Source: Schlesneria sp. DSM 10557 (GTDB taxonomy: Bacteria > Planctomycetota > Planctomycetia > Planctomycetales > Planctomycetaceae). From it: a stretch of 64,000 nucleotides of DNA. The translations under genes and the position numbers were made by a program. Under the pieces are notes generated by a model. It searched no databases. It was not told the origin of the DNA and was given only the letters and a program-made list of their open reading frames with translations. The stretch lies in contig NZ_CP124747.1 in NCBI RefSeq assembly GCF_041860085.1, forward strand, positions 6,719,001 to 6,783,000, read 5' to 3'. Every line of letters begins with the position of its first letter. The first letter of the stretch is position 1. This document shows, one piece after another, positions 55,101 to 63,478 of the stretch.

Positions 55101-57839
55101 ACGTCACCCACCGGTGGCGACCCCTCCCTGGTGACTCGCGTGAACGCCCTTGATATCGTCAATTCCGCGGCGGGTGACATCCGGATTCGCGAAGTCAGCG
55201 ACCTGCAATTGCATCGTGTCGATCAACAAGGGGCCGGGAATGTCGCCATCCGTTCCGCTGGAACGACGACCATAACTGCAGGTGGATCCGGCGTTACGGC
55301 CACAACCGGGAACGTTCTCCTGTCCGCAGAGGGTACTGCCTCGGACCTGGTTCTCAAGGCCGCTGTGACGACTGCGGGAGGCGATATCAGTCTCAGGGCC
55401 TCTCGCGATGTTCTGATCGATGCAACGGCACCCGTTGCCTCGGCGGGTGGCGATGTCGAGGTCGTGGCAGACAGCAATCAGGTCGGAAATGGCACGAGCG
55501 GAAAGATCCTGATGCAGGACGGCGCGACCATCCGATCCGGTTCCGGGACGATCGCTCTGCTGGCTGACCAGGATATCACGCTGGGACAGGTTGAAACGCT
55601 GAATGCGACCGCGAATGCACTTCGACTTGTCAGTACATCAGGAAGTCTCGTCAACGGAGGCAACTCGGCGGGAGATAACCTGATCGCCGATGCGGCGGGG
55701 GCTGTGACAACCATTCAAACCGCGGTCGGCGTCGGAGCACTGCAGCCCATCAATGTCGATCTGGATGTGCTGAACCTGACGAACGGTGCTTCCTCAAACC
55801 CCTTGTCGGGTACTAATACCCGGATTCACATGATCGAGAGAGATTCGATCAGAGTCGACAACCTGACTCAGCACAACGACGGTGAAGTACGTCTGGTCGC
55901 AAACCAGACAATCACTGTCGGCCAGATCTCGGCCCTTACCAGCGGTGACTCGTTCGTCTCGCTGGAATCGACTGCCCGGGAAATTGCTGCGGGAGGGAAT
56001 TCAGCCAATCTTCATATCGCTGCAGAGACACTCGTTATGCGAGCTGTCACCGGGATTGGGAGCAGTGCGCCGCTCGTGACCAATGTGTCGAATCTGGCCG
56101 CGACGAATACCGAGTCGGGGAACCTGCAGATTCGCAATGTCTCGGGCAGAATTCTCAATATCGTCACGTCGGATGGCGTGGACGGAATCTCCGTTCTGGG
56201 AGCAGTCTCCGGAAACCTGATGATTTCCAACACGGCGACCATCAACGTTTCGTCTACCGTTCAGAATGCCTCGGGTGGAAATCTCTCGATTACGGCATTG
56301 GGGAATTTTTCCGGACTTGTTGTCACGGCACCTGTGCTGGCAACTGGTGGGAGCGGGAATATCGATCTCATTGCAGGTGACAGTATTAACCTGTTTGACA
56401 CGGGGGTTGATGCGGATATTCGGTCCGAGGGAAGTGGCGTCATCACGATTCATTCCGGGAACCGTGTCAACTTCTGGCAGGATGTGGTGGTGCAGTCGGG
56501 AACCGGATCGATCATCGACGCGCCTCCTCGATTTGTGAATCTTCAGACACCGCAAATCACCGCGGGGGGAATTGCAACGATCACGGGCGAGTTTGGTCGA
56601 CCCGGCGAGCACAACTTCACCATCATTGTGAACTGGAACGACGGGACCACGACGACCGCCGTCTTTGAGGATCCTGGTGAGTTCCTCTTCACTCACTTTT
56701 ACAATGCGAATCCAAACAAGGATAACCCTTCCGCCCCGATCCCGATTGACGTGACAGTGATCGCTGATCCGCTGATTCACGTCTACGGTCGCAATACGAC
56801 AACGAACAATGCTCTGGGCAGTCTGGACTTCACGACTTTACGGGGCTACGCCCCTGTCCCCGGTGAAGGTCTGGGGTCGTTCATTTTTGACCTGACTCCA
56901 CGAGTCGAGTTGCTTCATTTTCCTGAACCCCAGCGAGTGTGGGACATCCAGCAGGTCTCCTCGCATACTCCGACGGTGGCTCTCGAGATTGTGCCTGTCG
57001 CCGAGAAAGAGGGGCTGGGTCTTTCCCCGCGACGCAAGGTCTTCTTTGAGATTGGCAAACGCAACGCGGATGGAACGGGCTGGGAATTTGATGAGGGGAT
57101 CGAGCTGACCGAGGATTTCCTGGAGCAGATCTTCGATCCCGAATTGATCGAATCAATTCCCGACGGCCGGTATCGCGTTCAACTGCAGGAACCGGGTGAA
57201 ACTGTTAAGCGGCTGGTCATCGAGTTTGAAATTGTGAATGGAGCCATCGCCGATGGAACCGAGCCGATGCTCGACGATGTCATGCCCGAGTCGCTTCGGT
57301 CCGGGAAATCATCGACTACTGAGACAGACGCACCAGACGGGGGTACCACCGGACACGATCCTGCCGATGCACTCGTTCCCGAAAATGATGATCCCCTTGA
57401 TCCCGCAATCGAAGGGAGTTTCTTCCCTCAGCGGAATTACCCGGTTGAGGGAAATCAGAACGTCGCCCCGAGCCCCCGGTCGGAATCTCAGGAGTTCAGG
57501 GGTGAAAACGAGGGTTCTCAGTTTGCCTTCAATCCCGGACGACGTCTGTTGAAAAAAGCAGCTCTTCACCTGCATCAATCGGAATCTGAACCAGTGAATG
57601 CGGCATACGACCATCACGATGCGACTTCTGACGAACAGCAGGCTGAACTCGACAACGATACCAGGGTAACCAGGTTGGGTAGTTCGCTGGCGCTATTTGG
57701 GGTCGCCTCCACTCTTGCGGGCGCGCAGCGGACGGGGATGCCGTCTGCCGGGACGACTGCGGCAAAGACCGGTGGGGTTCAACTGAATCGCGCGGCGCGA
57801 CTGATGCGAAAATGGACCTCAAAAGAGGAGGGGATCTAA
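49158..57839 (+). CDS. Giant LEPR-XLL-type surface protein with tandem beta repeats
   Basis: A 2893-residue protein. The N-terminus lacks a plain signal peptide but has FAARLSSLKLEERRVLSV (about residues 28-45), where LEERRVL fits the LEPR-XLL motif of large planctomycete exported proteins. The body is Thr/Ser/Gly/Asp/Asn-rich with beta-helix or filamentous-haemagglutinin-like repeats. Bases about 52100-53350 carry five 77-residue repeats with exact 231-base spacing. A PKD-like or cadherin-like segment (ATITGEFGRPGEHNFTIIVNW) lies near residue 2470. The last 55 residues have a short hydrophobic stretch (SSLALFGVASTLAGA) and a basic tail, a possible anchor. Its stop overlaps the kinase start. 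Likely an adhesin or surface-layer component; function unproven. Confidence 0.88.
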   Translation: MQIADWFWNWLDTRSTAGSVPLSPSFEFAARLSSLKLEERRVLSVTPVLAGGVLDVSMTSTGDTAKISVVQNDQGVASILVTDQHNQTTSFLASQVDSIEITGAVGTQSVFFEGTNTLDVGSLTVHNSVDNVTFQSAVNVHAGPATILASNDIQIAGNGSLTADDPNSTTDQLNIILSADHDLVVQQLFATGRINLSGASHVTVTDGAAAHDVQAGNGIVVSAGGSSGMFVIESSADIQSLSGGVMITANRMDLDGTVTADGQIVSLAPNAIPLLPPAPPAGRLINLGTDLDGPDYLGLSATELSNIHADTLIIGSNRTGDIEITAAIVFAGDMDVTLQTGNHQIAFEGGSLSLEAGNLILRTGGGGAVFADASGLDLSAHTVSIYAGSGIGTSDHPLRMNATFLTTIMSNTNAGQFLSEFDTVTIAPTGLSAGAGTIHLVEGEFLLGGSERINNSSSVDVGTAATLNLQNFSETVASVSGSGSLVLGTSLLDTTSLSLNGDATLHVVINGLAPGTGYSQIEASGPVSLADASLDLDLGTSLTVGDKFTLLSNTGSSAIIGTFKNLPEGATFHVAATTFSISYTGGNSGHDIVLTVVATPTNVTLDSLGNLVVSDSMVGGNNDRLTIQSDVANGQYIIHDPVNLFTTDIPGAVISPDLHTIRVPFSAIPGTQVFVNTYGGDDSLTVDFSLGDFSRSVHYDGGTMSSAGDSFALTGGSTFGSVTHSFGDATSGDVIVSGNQQMTYHSVETTVVDSLTAENRTFTGTSGSENIEVVATGNVLTISSDNAGSITFVNPTKLLTIAGGAGHDAITVSSVNSGFRASLSIDGGIGTDVIHLNTVLNLGSTTAEGNLNVTAETVNLGANISTNHGPTGGNVVVTGTSAVNLTANVTIDTNVATGSDGNIMFNSPVNADQIANARQLTLTAGSGIVSLQNVGVARALDKFVVSSAGTTSLRQVQTGARGIAVTSARVDLSGDLTSVGNITIDGPITLSDSITISSTASGDIQFQRTLDGPFDLNVETAGGTRFGGAVGTTAALRSLTTDSPGTTEFFAGVTVVDSIRLNDSVRLLGDAALTSQTGGAINFAKQVDGPHHLTVNTAGVTTFGGVVGGISPLASLTTDSGGSTQVHADITTAGGIQFHDAVRLEGDATLTSTTGKDVGFASTIDGAHRLRVSSAGQKTFMGAVGGQIALTSLTTEGAGSTRINGGITASGDVKFDDDVSLMANTIITSTSGGTVAFQRSVNGPYGLTVNTSGVTLFNGGVGEATPLTSLTTDSEGVTRLNGNFTTSGAIEFRDAVVLTGNVRLTSSGGDTIQFGKTVDGRFGLTAVTSGGTRFDGTVGGNTGLAFLTTDFPGSTQLNANVTTTGNQTIRDRLELLNSVTMETTSSGNILLSSTVATNGHDLTLSAAGTGDVTAQAEISGGGEFRVKQAENVRLSAISVESVTIEQASQSVVFGGRVETTGSVSVTSSGSIEQLATVASGGSVEYIAAGPISVGQSIQAENDIILDSTASGLTVAAGAPLEAGRDLKLSAGTTVSVDAQLTGENSVSIKSIGTTTQSSAAEIISGSGGVLIEVGTLVANANITTSQGNVAISGPVRLASGIEISTGGSGDITVSGTINGTSAFNQKLTLDAGTGQIQVTGHVGNTVRLGEVLIVSANDVRFDGSLNSWTYQQLQGSGVSRFRGAVNTYGAIAGTNDGFQFTGASLRFDAATSSLDTHGRDITLTADAILLPTTFVNANGATLTIQTLSAGTSIGLEDASQDLNFTDAQLDVVHAQTVVIGSGNQTAGIKVGTDGPLTQSSHYLWKTAGSIIVNGSFQLDADHELTAQVGADLEISAAGRLATEAGAMQLSVARDTQIRGTLATASGSMTLDTTRDTTFGAAGKILSTTGDVLVTTGNGIDGTGALLMASGSLIDAGSGRVEIDVQQNVTLGQVKTANGTVDAIRITSHTGEIRNGSATGENLVNETLGGVVTLRAVNGIGTTSPTGGDPSLVTRVNALDIVNSAAGDIRIREVSDLQLHRVDQQGAGNVAIRSAGTTTITAGGSGVTATTGNVLLSAEGTASDLVLKAAVTTAGGDISLRASRDVLIDATAPVASAGGDVEVVADSNQVGNGTSGKILMQDGATIRSGSGTIALLADQDITLGQVETLNATANALRLVSTSGSLVNGGNSAGDNLIADAAGAVTTIQTAVGVGALQPINVDLDVLNLTNGASSNPLSGTNTRIHMIERDSIRVDNLTQHNDGEVRLVANQTITVGQISALTSGDSFVSLESTAREIAAGGNSANLHIAAETLVMRAVTGIGSSAPLVTNVSNLAATNTESGNLQIRNVSGRILNIVTSDGVDGISVLGAVSGNLMISNTATINVSSTVQNASGGNLSITALGNFSGLVVTAPVLATGGSGNIDLIAGDSINLFDTGVDADIRSEGSGVITIHSGNRVNFWQDVVVQSGTGSIIDAPPRFVNLQTPQITAGGIATITGEFGRPGEHNFTIIVNWNDGTTTTAVFEDPGEFLFTHFYNANPNKDNPSAPIPIDVTVIADPLIHVYGRNTTTNNALGSLDFTTLRGYAPVPGEGLGSFIFDLTPRVELLHFPEPQRVWDIQQVSSHTPTVALEIVPVAEKEGLGLSPRRKVFFEIGKRNADGTGWEFDEGIELTEDFLEQIFDPELIESIPDGRYRVQLQEPGETVKRLVIEFEIVNGAIADGTEPMLDDVMPESLRSGKSSTTETDAPDGGTTGHDPADALVPENDDPLDPAIEGSFFPQRNYPVEGNQNVAPSPRSESQEFRGENEGSQFAFNPGRRLLKKAALHLHQSESEPVNAAYDHHDATSDEQQAELDNDTRVTRLGSSLALFGVASTLAGAQRTGMPSAGTTAAKTGGVQLNRAARLMRKWTSKEEGI
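52110..53340 (+). repeat. Five tandem 231-base (77-residue) repeats in the giant gene
   Basis: The codons for the (L/V/I)-(D/N)-G landmark start at 52185, 52416, 52647, 52878 and 53109, exactly 231 bases apart. Each unit reads roughly DG..LTV.T.G.T.F.G.VG....L.SLTTD..G.T, followed by an F.D.V.L.G...LTS stretch. The flanks are degenerate partial copies. Confidence 0.9.
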
Positions 57840-60800
57840 TGATCAAATGTCCCCACTGCAGCCGGAAGGTCCATGGGCAGGACTTACTCAGCGGAGTTTG
57901 TTCTCACTGCAATCGCTCGCTGAGTATTGATGACGAGGGCTCAATCGGTCTGGGTTCGAAGAAGTATTTCGACAAGCAGGTGCGCGACGCGTCACAGCCC
58001 AGTCGAATTCCATCGGAACCCATTCGCCTCGACAAGACCCGAGAGGACTCTATCGAAGATCCCCAGGAGCGGGAAGAACTGGGAAACGCCGCGACAATCA
58101 TGTCCGAAGAGTTCGTGACGGCCGACAGTATCCCTGATACGGGTGAGGACTGGACCCGAGCGACAGCCGTTTCGGCGGATGAAGACTTGAGTGGCGAAGA
58201 CGGCGGAGCGGCAGCGACTGTTGACTCGGCCAATGACGTTGCAAACTCGAATGCCACCGTCGAAACGGATCAGCAGGAACAACACGAAAACGATCTTGGG
58301 GCGACCTTTATTTCCGATGACGTGCCGGAAGCAATTCTGGCAACAGAGCAAAGTGACGGAGAATTCGGGGGGGCCGAAGATGATGCTGACAAGACATTCG
58401 TTTCTGAGGATGGTTTCGGTGGGCATCTGAAGACAGATGACATCGAAATTCACATGCGCACCTACGTCGTCGAGACGGCGAACGGGATCGATGATGGTGC
58501 GGACGCTGACAAGACGTTCATCTCCGACGAAGTGCCGGAAAGACTGATGAAAACGGTCGAGTCGCTTTGGGGACCGCTCGAAGAAGCCGTGCCAAGTCAG
58601 CCCTTTTTCCCATCACCAAACAGTCCGACCGTCGCTACTCCGGGGACGCCCAAGAAGGGAAACCCAGTCCCGCAGCAAAAACAGACACTCGTCATCAAAA
58701 CCAAAGCCTTCTCTGACGTTGCGCCTCGCACTGGAGGGGGAACCCGCAGCAAGGAGGAAGACCCCGAGTATGAGCTTCTGAAAGTTCTCGGCGAAGGGGG
58801 AATGGGGATCGTTTACGACGCTCGCCAAACGTCGATCGACCGAAACGTGGCGGTCAAAATGTTGAAACCAAAGACTGCGGAGAATCAGAAGCAGCGGGCC
58901 AAGTTTCTCGCCGAAGCGGTTGTCACGGGAGAACTGGACCATCCGAACATTGTGCCTATTTATGACGTCGGTGCGAATTCGGAAGGGGCCCTGTTTTATT
59001 CGATGAAAAAAGTTCAGGGGACCCCCTGGCTGAAAGTCATCAAACAGAAGTCGATCCCGGAAAACCTTGAAATCCTGATGAAGATAGCCGACGCGGTGGG
59101 GTTCGCCCACGCGCGGGGGGTGGTGCATCGTGACCTGAAACCCGAGAACGTCATGCTCGGTGAGTTCGGTGAAGTGCTGGTGATGGATTGGGGGTTGGCT
59201 CAACCTTCCAAGACGTTCCGGAAGTCGAGCAGTATCACTGAAACAAACACCATGGGGGGAACTCCCGCCTATATGGCGCCGGAGATGACTACAGGTCCCA
59301 TTGAACGGATCGGCCCGGCGAGCGACGTTTATCTGCTCGGAGCCATGTTGTTTGAGATTTTGACGGGAACCCCGCCACACGTCGCAAAAAATGCGATGAA
59401 GTGCCTGATGGCAGCGGCCCGAAACGAGATTACTCCGACCGACAAAAAGGGAGAACTGATGGATATTGCCATGCGCGCCATGGCAACCCGTCCTGAAGAC
59501 CGCTTTCCCGATGTCAAACAGTTTCAGGCAGCCATCAGAGAATATCAGTCGCATTCGGAAAGTGTTCTGCTTTCAAATCATGCTGATGCAGACCTGAAGC
59601 AAGCGAATGAGTCGAACAATTATGAAAGCTTCTCGCGGGCTGTTTTTGGATATCAGCAGGCGATTGAATTGTGGAGTGCGAACCGTGCAGCGGTAGCGGG
59701 ACTGGCACGAGCGAAATTGGACTATGCCGAGTGCGCCTTTCAGAAAGGGGACCTGGACCTCAGCCTTTCGCTATTGGACAAGACGAATTCTGATCACGAT
59801 GCACTTCGCGGAAAGTTAATCGCCGCGCAGAAAGAACGAGAGGCGAGGCATCGGCGACTGGTCCTGCTGAGACGACTTGCAGCAGGCCTTGCGGCGTCGG
59901 TCTTTGTGCTGGTGGTGGGGGCATCAATCCTCATCAATCAGCAGAAAGAAAAAGCACTCGAGTCAGAAGCTCAGGCCCGTATCGCCGAGCAAAAGGCGCT
60001 CTCGTCGGAAGCGACTGCCCGAACAGCAGAAGCAGAAGCGATTGCCTCGGAGGCGAAGGCGAAGGCTTCGGAAGCAAACGCCAAAATTTCCGAAGCTCAT
60101 GCGATTGTCTCGGCCAGAGAAGCCCGCGAAGCCGAAAAAATCGCCCGCGATTCAGAACGCCGGGCGACGGAGGCGAAAGAAGCCGAAGAGTACCAGGCCT
60201 ATATTGCGCGGATCGGACTGGCAGCCTCGCAGATCGAGAAAAACGCCTTCGATGCCGCTCGTAAGACCCTGAATGACTGTCGGCCTGGTGCCGGCGATAA
60301 ACGGGATCTGCGGAACTGGGAATGGGGACGCCTGGACTATTTATGCAGCCAGGCGGCGGCCGTTTTCACAGCCGTAGAACCGGTCGACGCGCTGGCCATT
60401 GATGTCGCCGGGAATCGCTTTGCGTCGGGCGGGTCGAGCGGGCAGGTGCAAATCTGGAGTCGCGAAGCCCAGCAGGCGATCACACTGGATTATGACTTCG
60501 GACGGGTGAACGCGCTCGCATTTTCACCTGATGGTTTATTGCTGGCGATTGGTTGCAGTCGGCCAGACGGATATCTGCAACTTTGGGATTCGGTCCAAAT
60601 GAAGCCGGTGGCTGGTCGTAAGTTCGAGGGGCATACAGGATCGGTCCTGAGCGTTTCGTTCTCAAAAGAGGGGCATTCCCTCCTGACGAGTTCCTCGGAT
60701 AAGTCGGCTCGAATATGGAATGTTGCCACCGGGGCATTGGATCGCTCGTTCTTCGAACAGACGGGGTGGGTCTGGTCCGCGGAGTTTTCTCCTGACGAGT

Positions 60801-63355
60801 CCTCGATTGTGACCGCCGGGCAGGATGCCCGAGCGATCGTCTACGATCTGACTGGTCAGGGTACGCCCAAAAAATTCCACGGACATGATAAAAGTCCCGT
60901 CTACTCCGCGAAGTTCACTCGCGACGGTACGGCTGTGATCTCTGCCGGGCAGGACGGAAGAATTCTTCTATGGCGGCCGGATGAGATCGAAGATTACCGC
61001 TTTGATTCGCTGAAAGACGGGCTTTTCCAAGATAAGGTCAGGGCAAGAAACGCGATCATTCCGACACCGAAGTTTAAAGAATTTCGGCTGGTGGATGCGG
61101 ATGCCAAGATAAAGCCTGTTCGTTCGCTTGCCATCTCAAAGGACGGAAATCATCTCGCCAGTTGCGGCGACGACAACACGATCCGAATCTGGAACATTGC
61201 GACCCGTGAAATGGAGAAGCAGATCCGCGGACACGGTAGCGTCGTCCGGTCGTCGTCGTTCCTGCCGGACGGACACAGGCTGCTATCGGCCAGCCACGAC
61301 CGAACAATCCGAGAATGGGTTATTGACAGCTTCACCGAAGTAAGGACCTTGTTCGAAGGGCATGTCGATGCCGTTCTTGCAGCATCATACTCACCCGATC
61401 AAAGATGGATTGTGACCGCCAGCGGCGACCGTTCGGCCCGTATCTGGAATACTGCGAGCGGTAAGCTGGAGCAGGAATTCGGCAAGGATGATCAGGCGTT
61501 CGACGCGACCGATTCGGGTCAGGTGCGCCCCAAGAATGAATTTCGAGAGGGACACCTGTTTCTCGTCTCATCGGCTCAGTTCTTTCCGGATGGCCGGCAA
61601 CTTCTCACCGCTGCGGCGGACAATACTGCGCGCGTCTGGGATGTCGAACGTGGGGGGCAAAGTCTGTTACTCGAGAACACAGGTCGTGCCGCCGCGATTG
61701 CGATCTCTAACAACCTGCAGTGGATTGCAACCGGAGGAGGCCGGGTTCCCTCCGCTGACAAACCATCCGAGAGCCTCTGGTCTGCCCAATTGTGGAACGC
61801 CGCTACCGGCGAGCATTTGAAAACATTCTCCAATGAAAACGGTCATAACTGGGAAGTGACAGCGGTTGCATTCGCACCGGATAACCGTCTGCTCGCCACG
61901 GGGGATGTCATGGGGCACATCCGGCTTTGGGATCTGGAAAGTGGCGCTGTCGTGGGACGACTCGACGGACATGGACGCTACAAGATCTCTGCGATGGCCT
62001 TCCTGGAGGATGGCCTTCGTCTGGCGACTGCAAGTTACGATAACACCGTGATGCAGTGGGATGTGAAGTCGGGAAAAGAGATCAAGTCTCTCATGTTGCC
62101 TCATCCCGATTCAGTCCTCGCGATGCAAATTATTCCGTCCACTAATCGGATCGTGACCAGCTGCACCGAGCAAAAGTCGATCGGCGAAGGTAAGACTGAA
62201 GCGATATCAACATTGCGGTATTGGGACGGGGCGACCGGAAAGTTGCTGGCGACTTCGACACCCTTTGCCGGTACGGCACAATCCATTTCCGTTTCCGGGT
62301 CGGGCGAGTACGTCAATGCGGCCAACTCCGAAACCGGCGATGTTTTGACCTGGAGCCTGGCGGATCCGAAGCAAGAGGTGACCAAGCTGCTTTCCAGTCC
62401 CTCACGAAGCGATCTGCGGTCGGTTGTACTGCATCCTGATGGCCACCAGATTGTGACCATCGGCGGGAGCGACGCATTACTTTGGGATTTGAGCAACCCG
62501 CAGAAGCCCTCACTTGTAAAGAGCTTTTCCCAGCATCTGACGGTCGCATCGGCCCGCTTCTCGCCAAACGGAAAGCGGATCGCCACTGGAGGACTGGATA
62601 AGACGGCACGCGTCTGGGACATCCAGACGAAACGCGTCATTCGCAAGCTGGAAGGAGAGCAGGGACACAAAGGGCGAGTCAACTCCACCGTCTTTTCACG
62701 AGACAGCGCTCACTTGCTGACGGCCAGTACTGACGGCACCGCCAAGCTTTGGAACATCGACACCGGAGAAGTCGTGTTCACTCTCGTCAATCGCAGTGGA
62801 CCCGATGAACAGGTCAGTCCGATCAACTCGGCAACCTTTTCCGGCGATGGAGAATGGATTGCCACGGCATCCGAGGATGGCAAAGCCAGATTGTGGAGTG
62901 TCAGAACGCAGGAATGCGTTCGAACGTTCAGCGGACATCAGGCGGGAGTTGTTTGCCTGGAATTCACAACGGACGGTGCAAAGCTGGTCACGGGGAGCAA
63001 GGACAAGACGGCCCGGTTATGGGACGTGGCGACGGGAACAGTAGAGTTGATCTTTGAAGGGCACACCGAGGAAATCACATCGGTGGCAATCTCGCACGAT
63101 ATGCTGCGAGTCCTGACCGGCAGCGCGGATGATTCTGCAAAACTCTGGGATGCGAAGCTTGTCACGGATTCCGAGGCAGACTCGCAGGTCGCAACTGTAG
63201 CTGCTTCATCCGCTCGACGTGCTACGGAAATCCTGACGTTGATCCGACACAAGAACGATGTCACGTCAGTGGCGTTCTCGCCTGATGGGTTGCAGATTCT
63301 GACAGGCAGTCTGGACCGTACGGCAGTAATCTGGCTGGCACGCGACTGGCGTTGA
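57839..63355 (+). CDS. Transmembrane Ser/Thr protein kinase with about 21 WD40 repeats
   Basis: An 1838-residue protein. Residues 1-25 form a zinc ribbon (Cys4, Cys7, Cys21, Cys24). An acidic region (30-260) repeats phosphorylatable ADKTFIS/ATFIS motifs. The kinase domain (about 310-590) has the G-loop GEGGMG (318-323), Lys340, HRDLKPEN from 430, DWG at 450-452 in place of DFG, and GTPAYMAPE. A transmembrane helix lies near 680-702, then an Ala/Glu-rich coiled coil (about 705-790), and about 21 WD40 repeats to the end, which fits three seven-bladed propellers. AGGAGGGG precedes ATG 57839, which shares one base with the previous stop. The WD40 part would lie outside the membrane if the kinase is cytoplasmic. 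Confidence 0.92.
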   Translation: MIKCPHCSRKVHGQDLLSGVCSHCNRSLSIDDEGSIGLGSKKYFDKQVRDASQPSRIPSEPIRLDKTREDSIEDPQEREELGNAATIMSEEFVTADSIPDTGEDWTRATAVSADEDLSGEDGGAAATVDSANDVANSNATVETDQQEQHENDLGATFISDDVPEAILATEQSDGEFGGAEDDADKTFVSEDGFGGHLKTDDIEIHMRTYVVETANGIDDGADADKTFISDEVPERLMKTVESLWGPLEEAVPSQPFFPSPNSPTVATPGTPKKGNPVPQQKQTLVIKTKAFSDVAPRTGGGTRSKEEDPEYELLKVLGEGGMGIVYDARQTSIDRNVAVKMLKPKTAENQKQRAKFLAEAVVTGELDHPNIVPIYDVGANSEGALFYSMKKVQGTPWLKVIKQKSIPENLEILMKIADAVGFAHARGVVHRDLKPENVMLGEFGEVLVMDWGLAQPSKTFRKSSSITETNTMGGTPAYMAPEMTTGPIERIGPASDVYLLGAMLFEILTGTPPHVAKNAMKCLMAAARNEITPTDKKGELMDIAMRAMATRPEDRFPDVKQFQAAIREYQSHSESVLLSNHADADLKQANESNNYESFSRAVFGYQQAIELWSANRAAVAGLARAKLDYAECAFQKGDLDLSLSLLDKTNSDHDALRGKLIAAQKEREARHRRLVLLRRLAAGLAASVFVLVVGASILINQQKEKALESEAQARIAEQKALSSEATARTAEAEAIASEAKAKASEANAKISEAHAIVSAREAREAEKIARDSERRATEAKEAEEYQAYIARIGLAASQIEKNAFDAARKTLNDCRPGAGDKRDLRNWEWGRLDYLCSQAAAVFTAVEPVDALAIDVAGNRFASGGSSGQVQIWSREAQQAITLDYDFGRVNALAFSPDGLLLAIGCSRPDGYLQLWDSVQMKPVAGRKFEGHTGSVLSVSFSKEGHSLLTSSSDKSARIWNVATGALDRSFFEQTGWVWSAEFSPDESSIVTAGQDARAIVYDLTGQGTPKKFHGHDKSPVYSAKFTRDGTAVISAGQDGRILLWRPDEIEDYRFDSLKDGLFQDKVRARNAIIPTPKFKEFRLVDADAKIKPVRSLAISKDGNHLASCGDDNTIRIWNIATREMEKQIRGHGSVVRSSSFLPDGHRLLSASHDRTIREWVIDSFTEVRTLFEGHVDAVLAASYSPDQRWIVTASGDRSARIWNTASGKLEQEFGKDDQAFDATDSGQVRPKNEFREGHLFLVSSAQFFPDGRQLLTAAADNTARVWDVERGGQSLLLENTGRAAAIAISNNLQWIATGGGRVPSADKPSESLWSAQLWNAATGEHLKTFSNENGHNWEVTAVAFAPDNRLLATGDVMGHIRLWDLESGAVVGRLDGHGRYKISAMAFLEDGLRLATASYDNTVMQWDVKSGKEIKSLMLPHPDSVLAMQIIPSTNRIVTSCTEQKSIGEGKTEAISTLRYWDGATGKLLATSTPFAGTAQSISVSGSGEYVNAANSETGDVLTWSLADPKQEVTKLLSSPSRSDLRSVVLHPDGHQIVTIGGSDALLWDLSNPQKPSLVKSFSQHLTVASARFSPNGKRIATGGLDKTARVWDIQTKRVIRKLEGEQGHKGRVNSTVFSRDSAHLLTASTDGTAKLWNIDTGEVVFTLVNRSGPDEQVSPINSATFSGDGEWIATASEDGKARLWSVRTQECVRTFSGHQAGVVCLEFTTDGAKLVTGSKDKTARLWDVATGTVELIFEGHTEEITSVAISHDMLRVLTGSADDSAKLWDAKLVTDSEADSQVATVAASSARRATEILTLIRHKNDVTSVAFSPDGLQILTGSLDRTAVIWLARDWR

Positions 63356-63383
63356 AATGGACCAGCATTGAGTCAGTTCGACC

Positions 63384-63413
63384 CTGACCGTGGCAGACGA
63401 CTGCCACGGTCAG
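63384..63413. terminator. Perfect 13-bp hairpin between convergent genes
   Basis: CTGACCGTGGCAG and CTGCCACGGTCAG pair around an ACGA tetraloop. It is 28 bases after the kinase stop, and the opposite gene ends at 63479. No T-run follows, but the stem is strong enough to end transcripts from both sides. Confidence 0.65.
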
Positions 63414-63478
63414 AGCGGACCGTCAAGAGAACGTGAATTCTCTCTGTAAAGCGACAGAATTACCGCCAGTGGATGGAA

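Noticed and set aside
56001..56780. 259-codon minus-strand frame inside the giant gene
   Set aside because: Antisense to repeat sequence; Arg/Asn-rich with no family.
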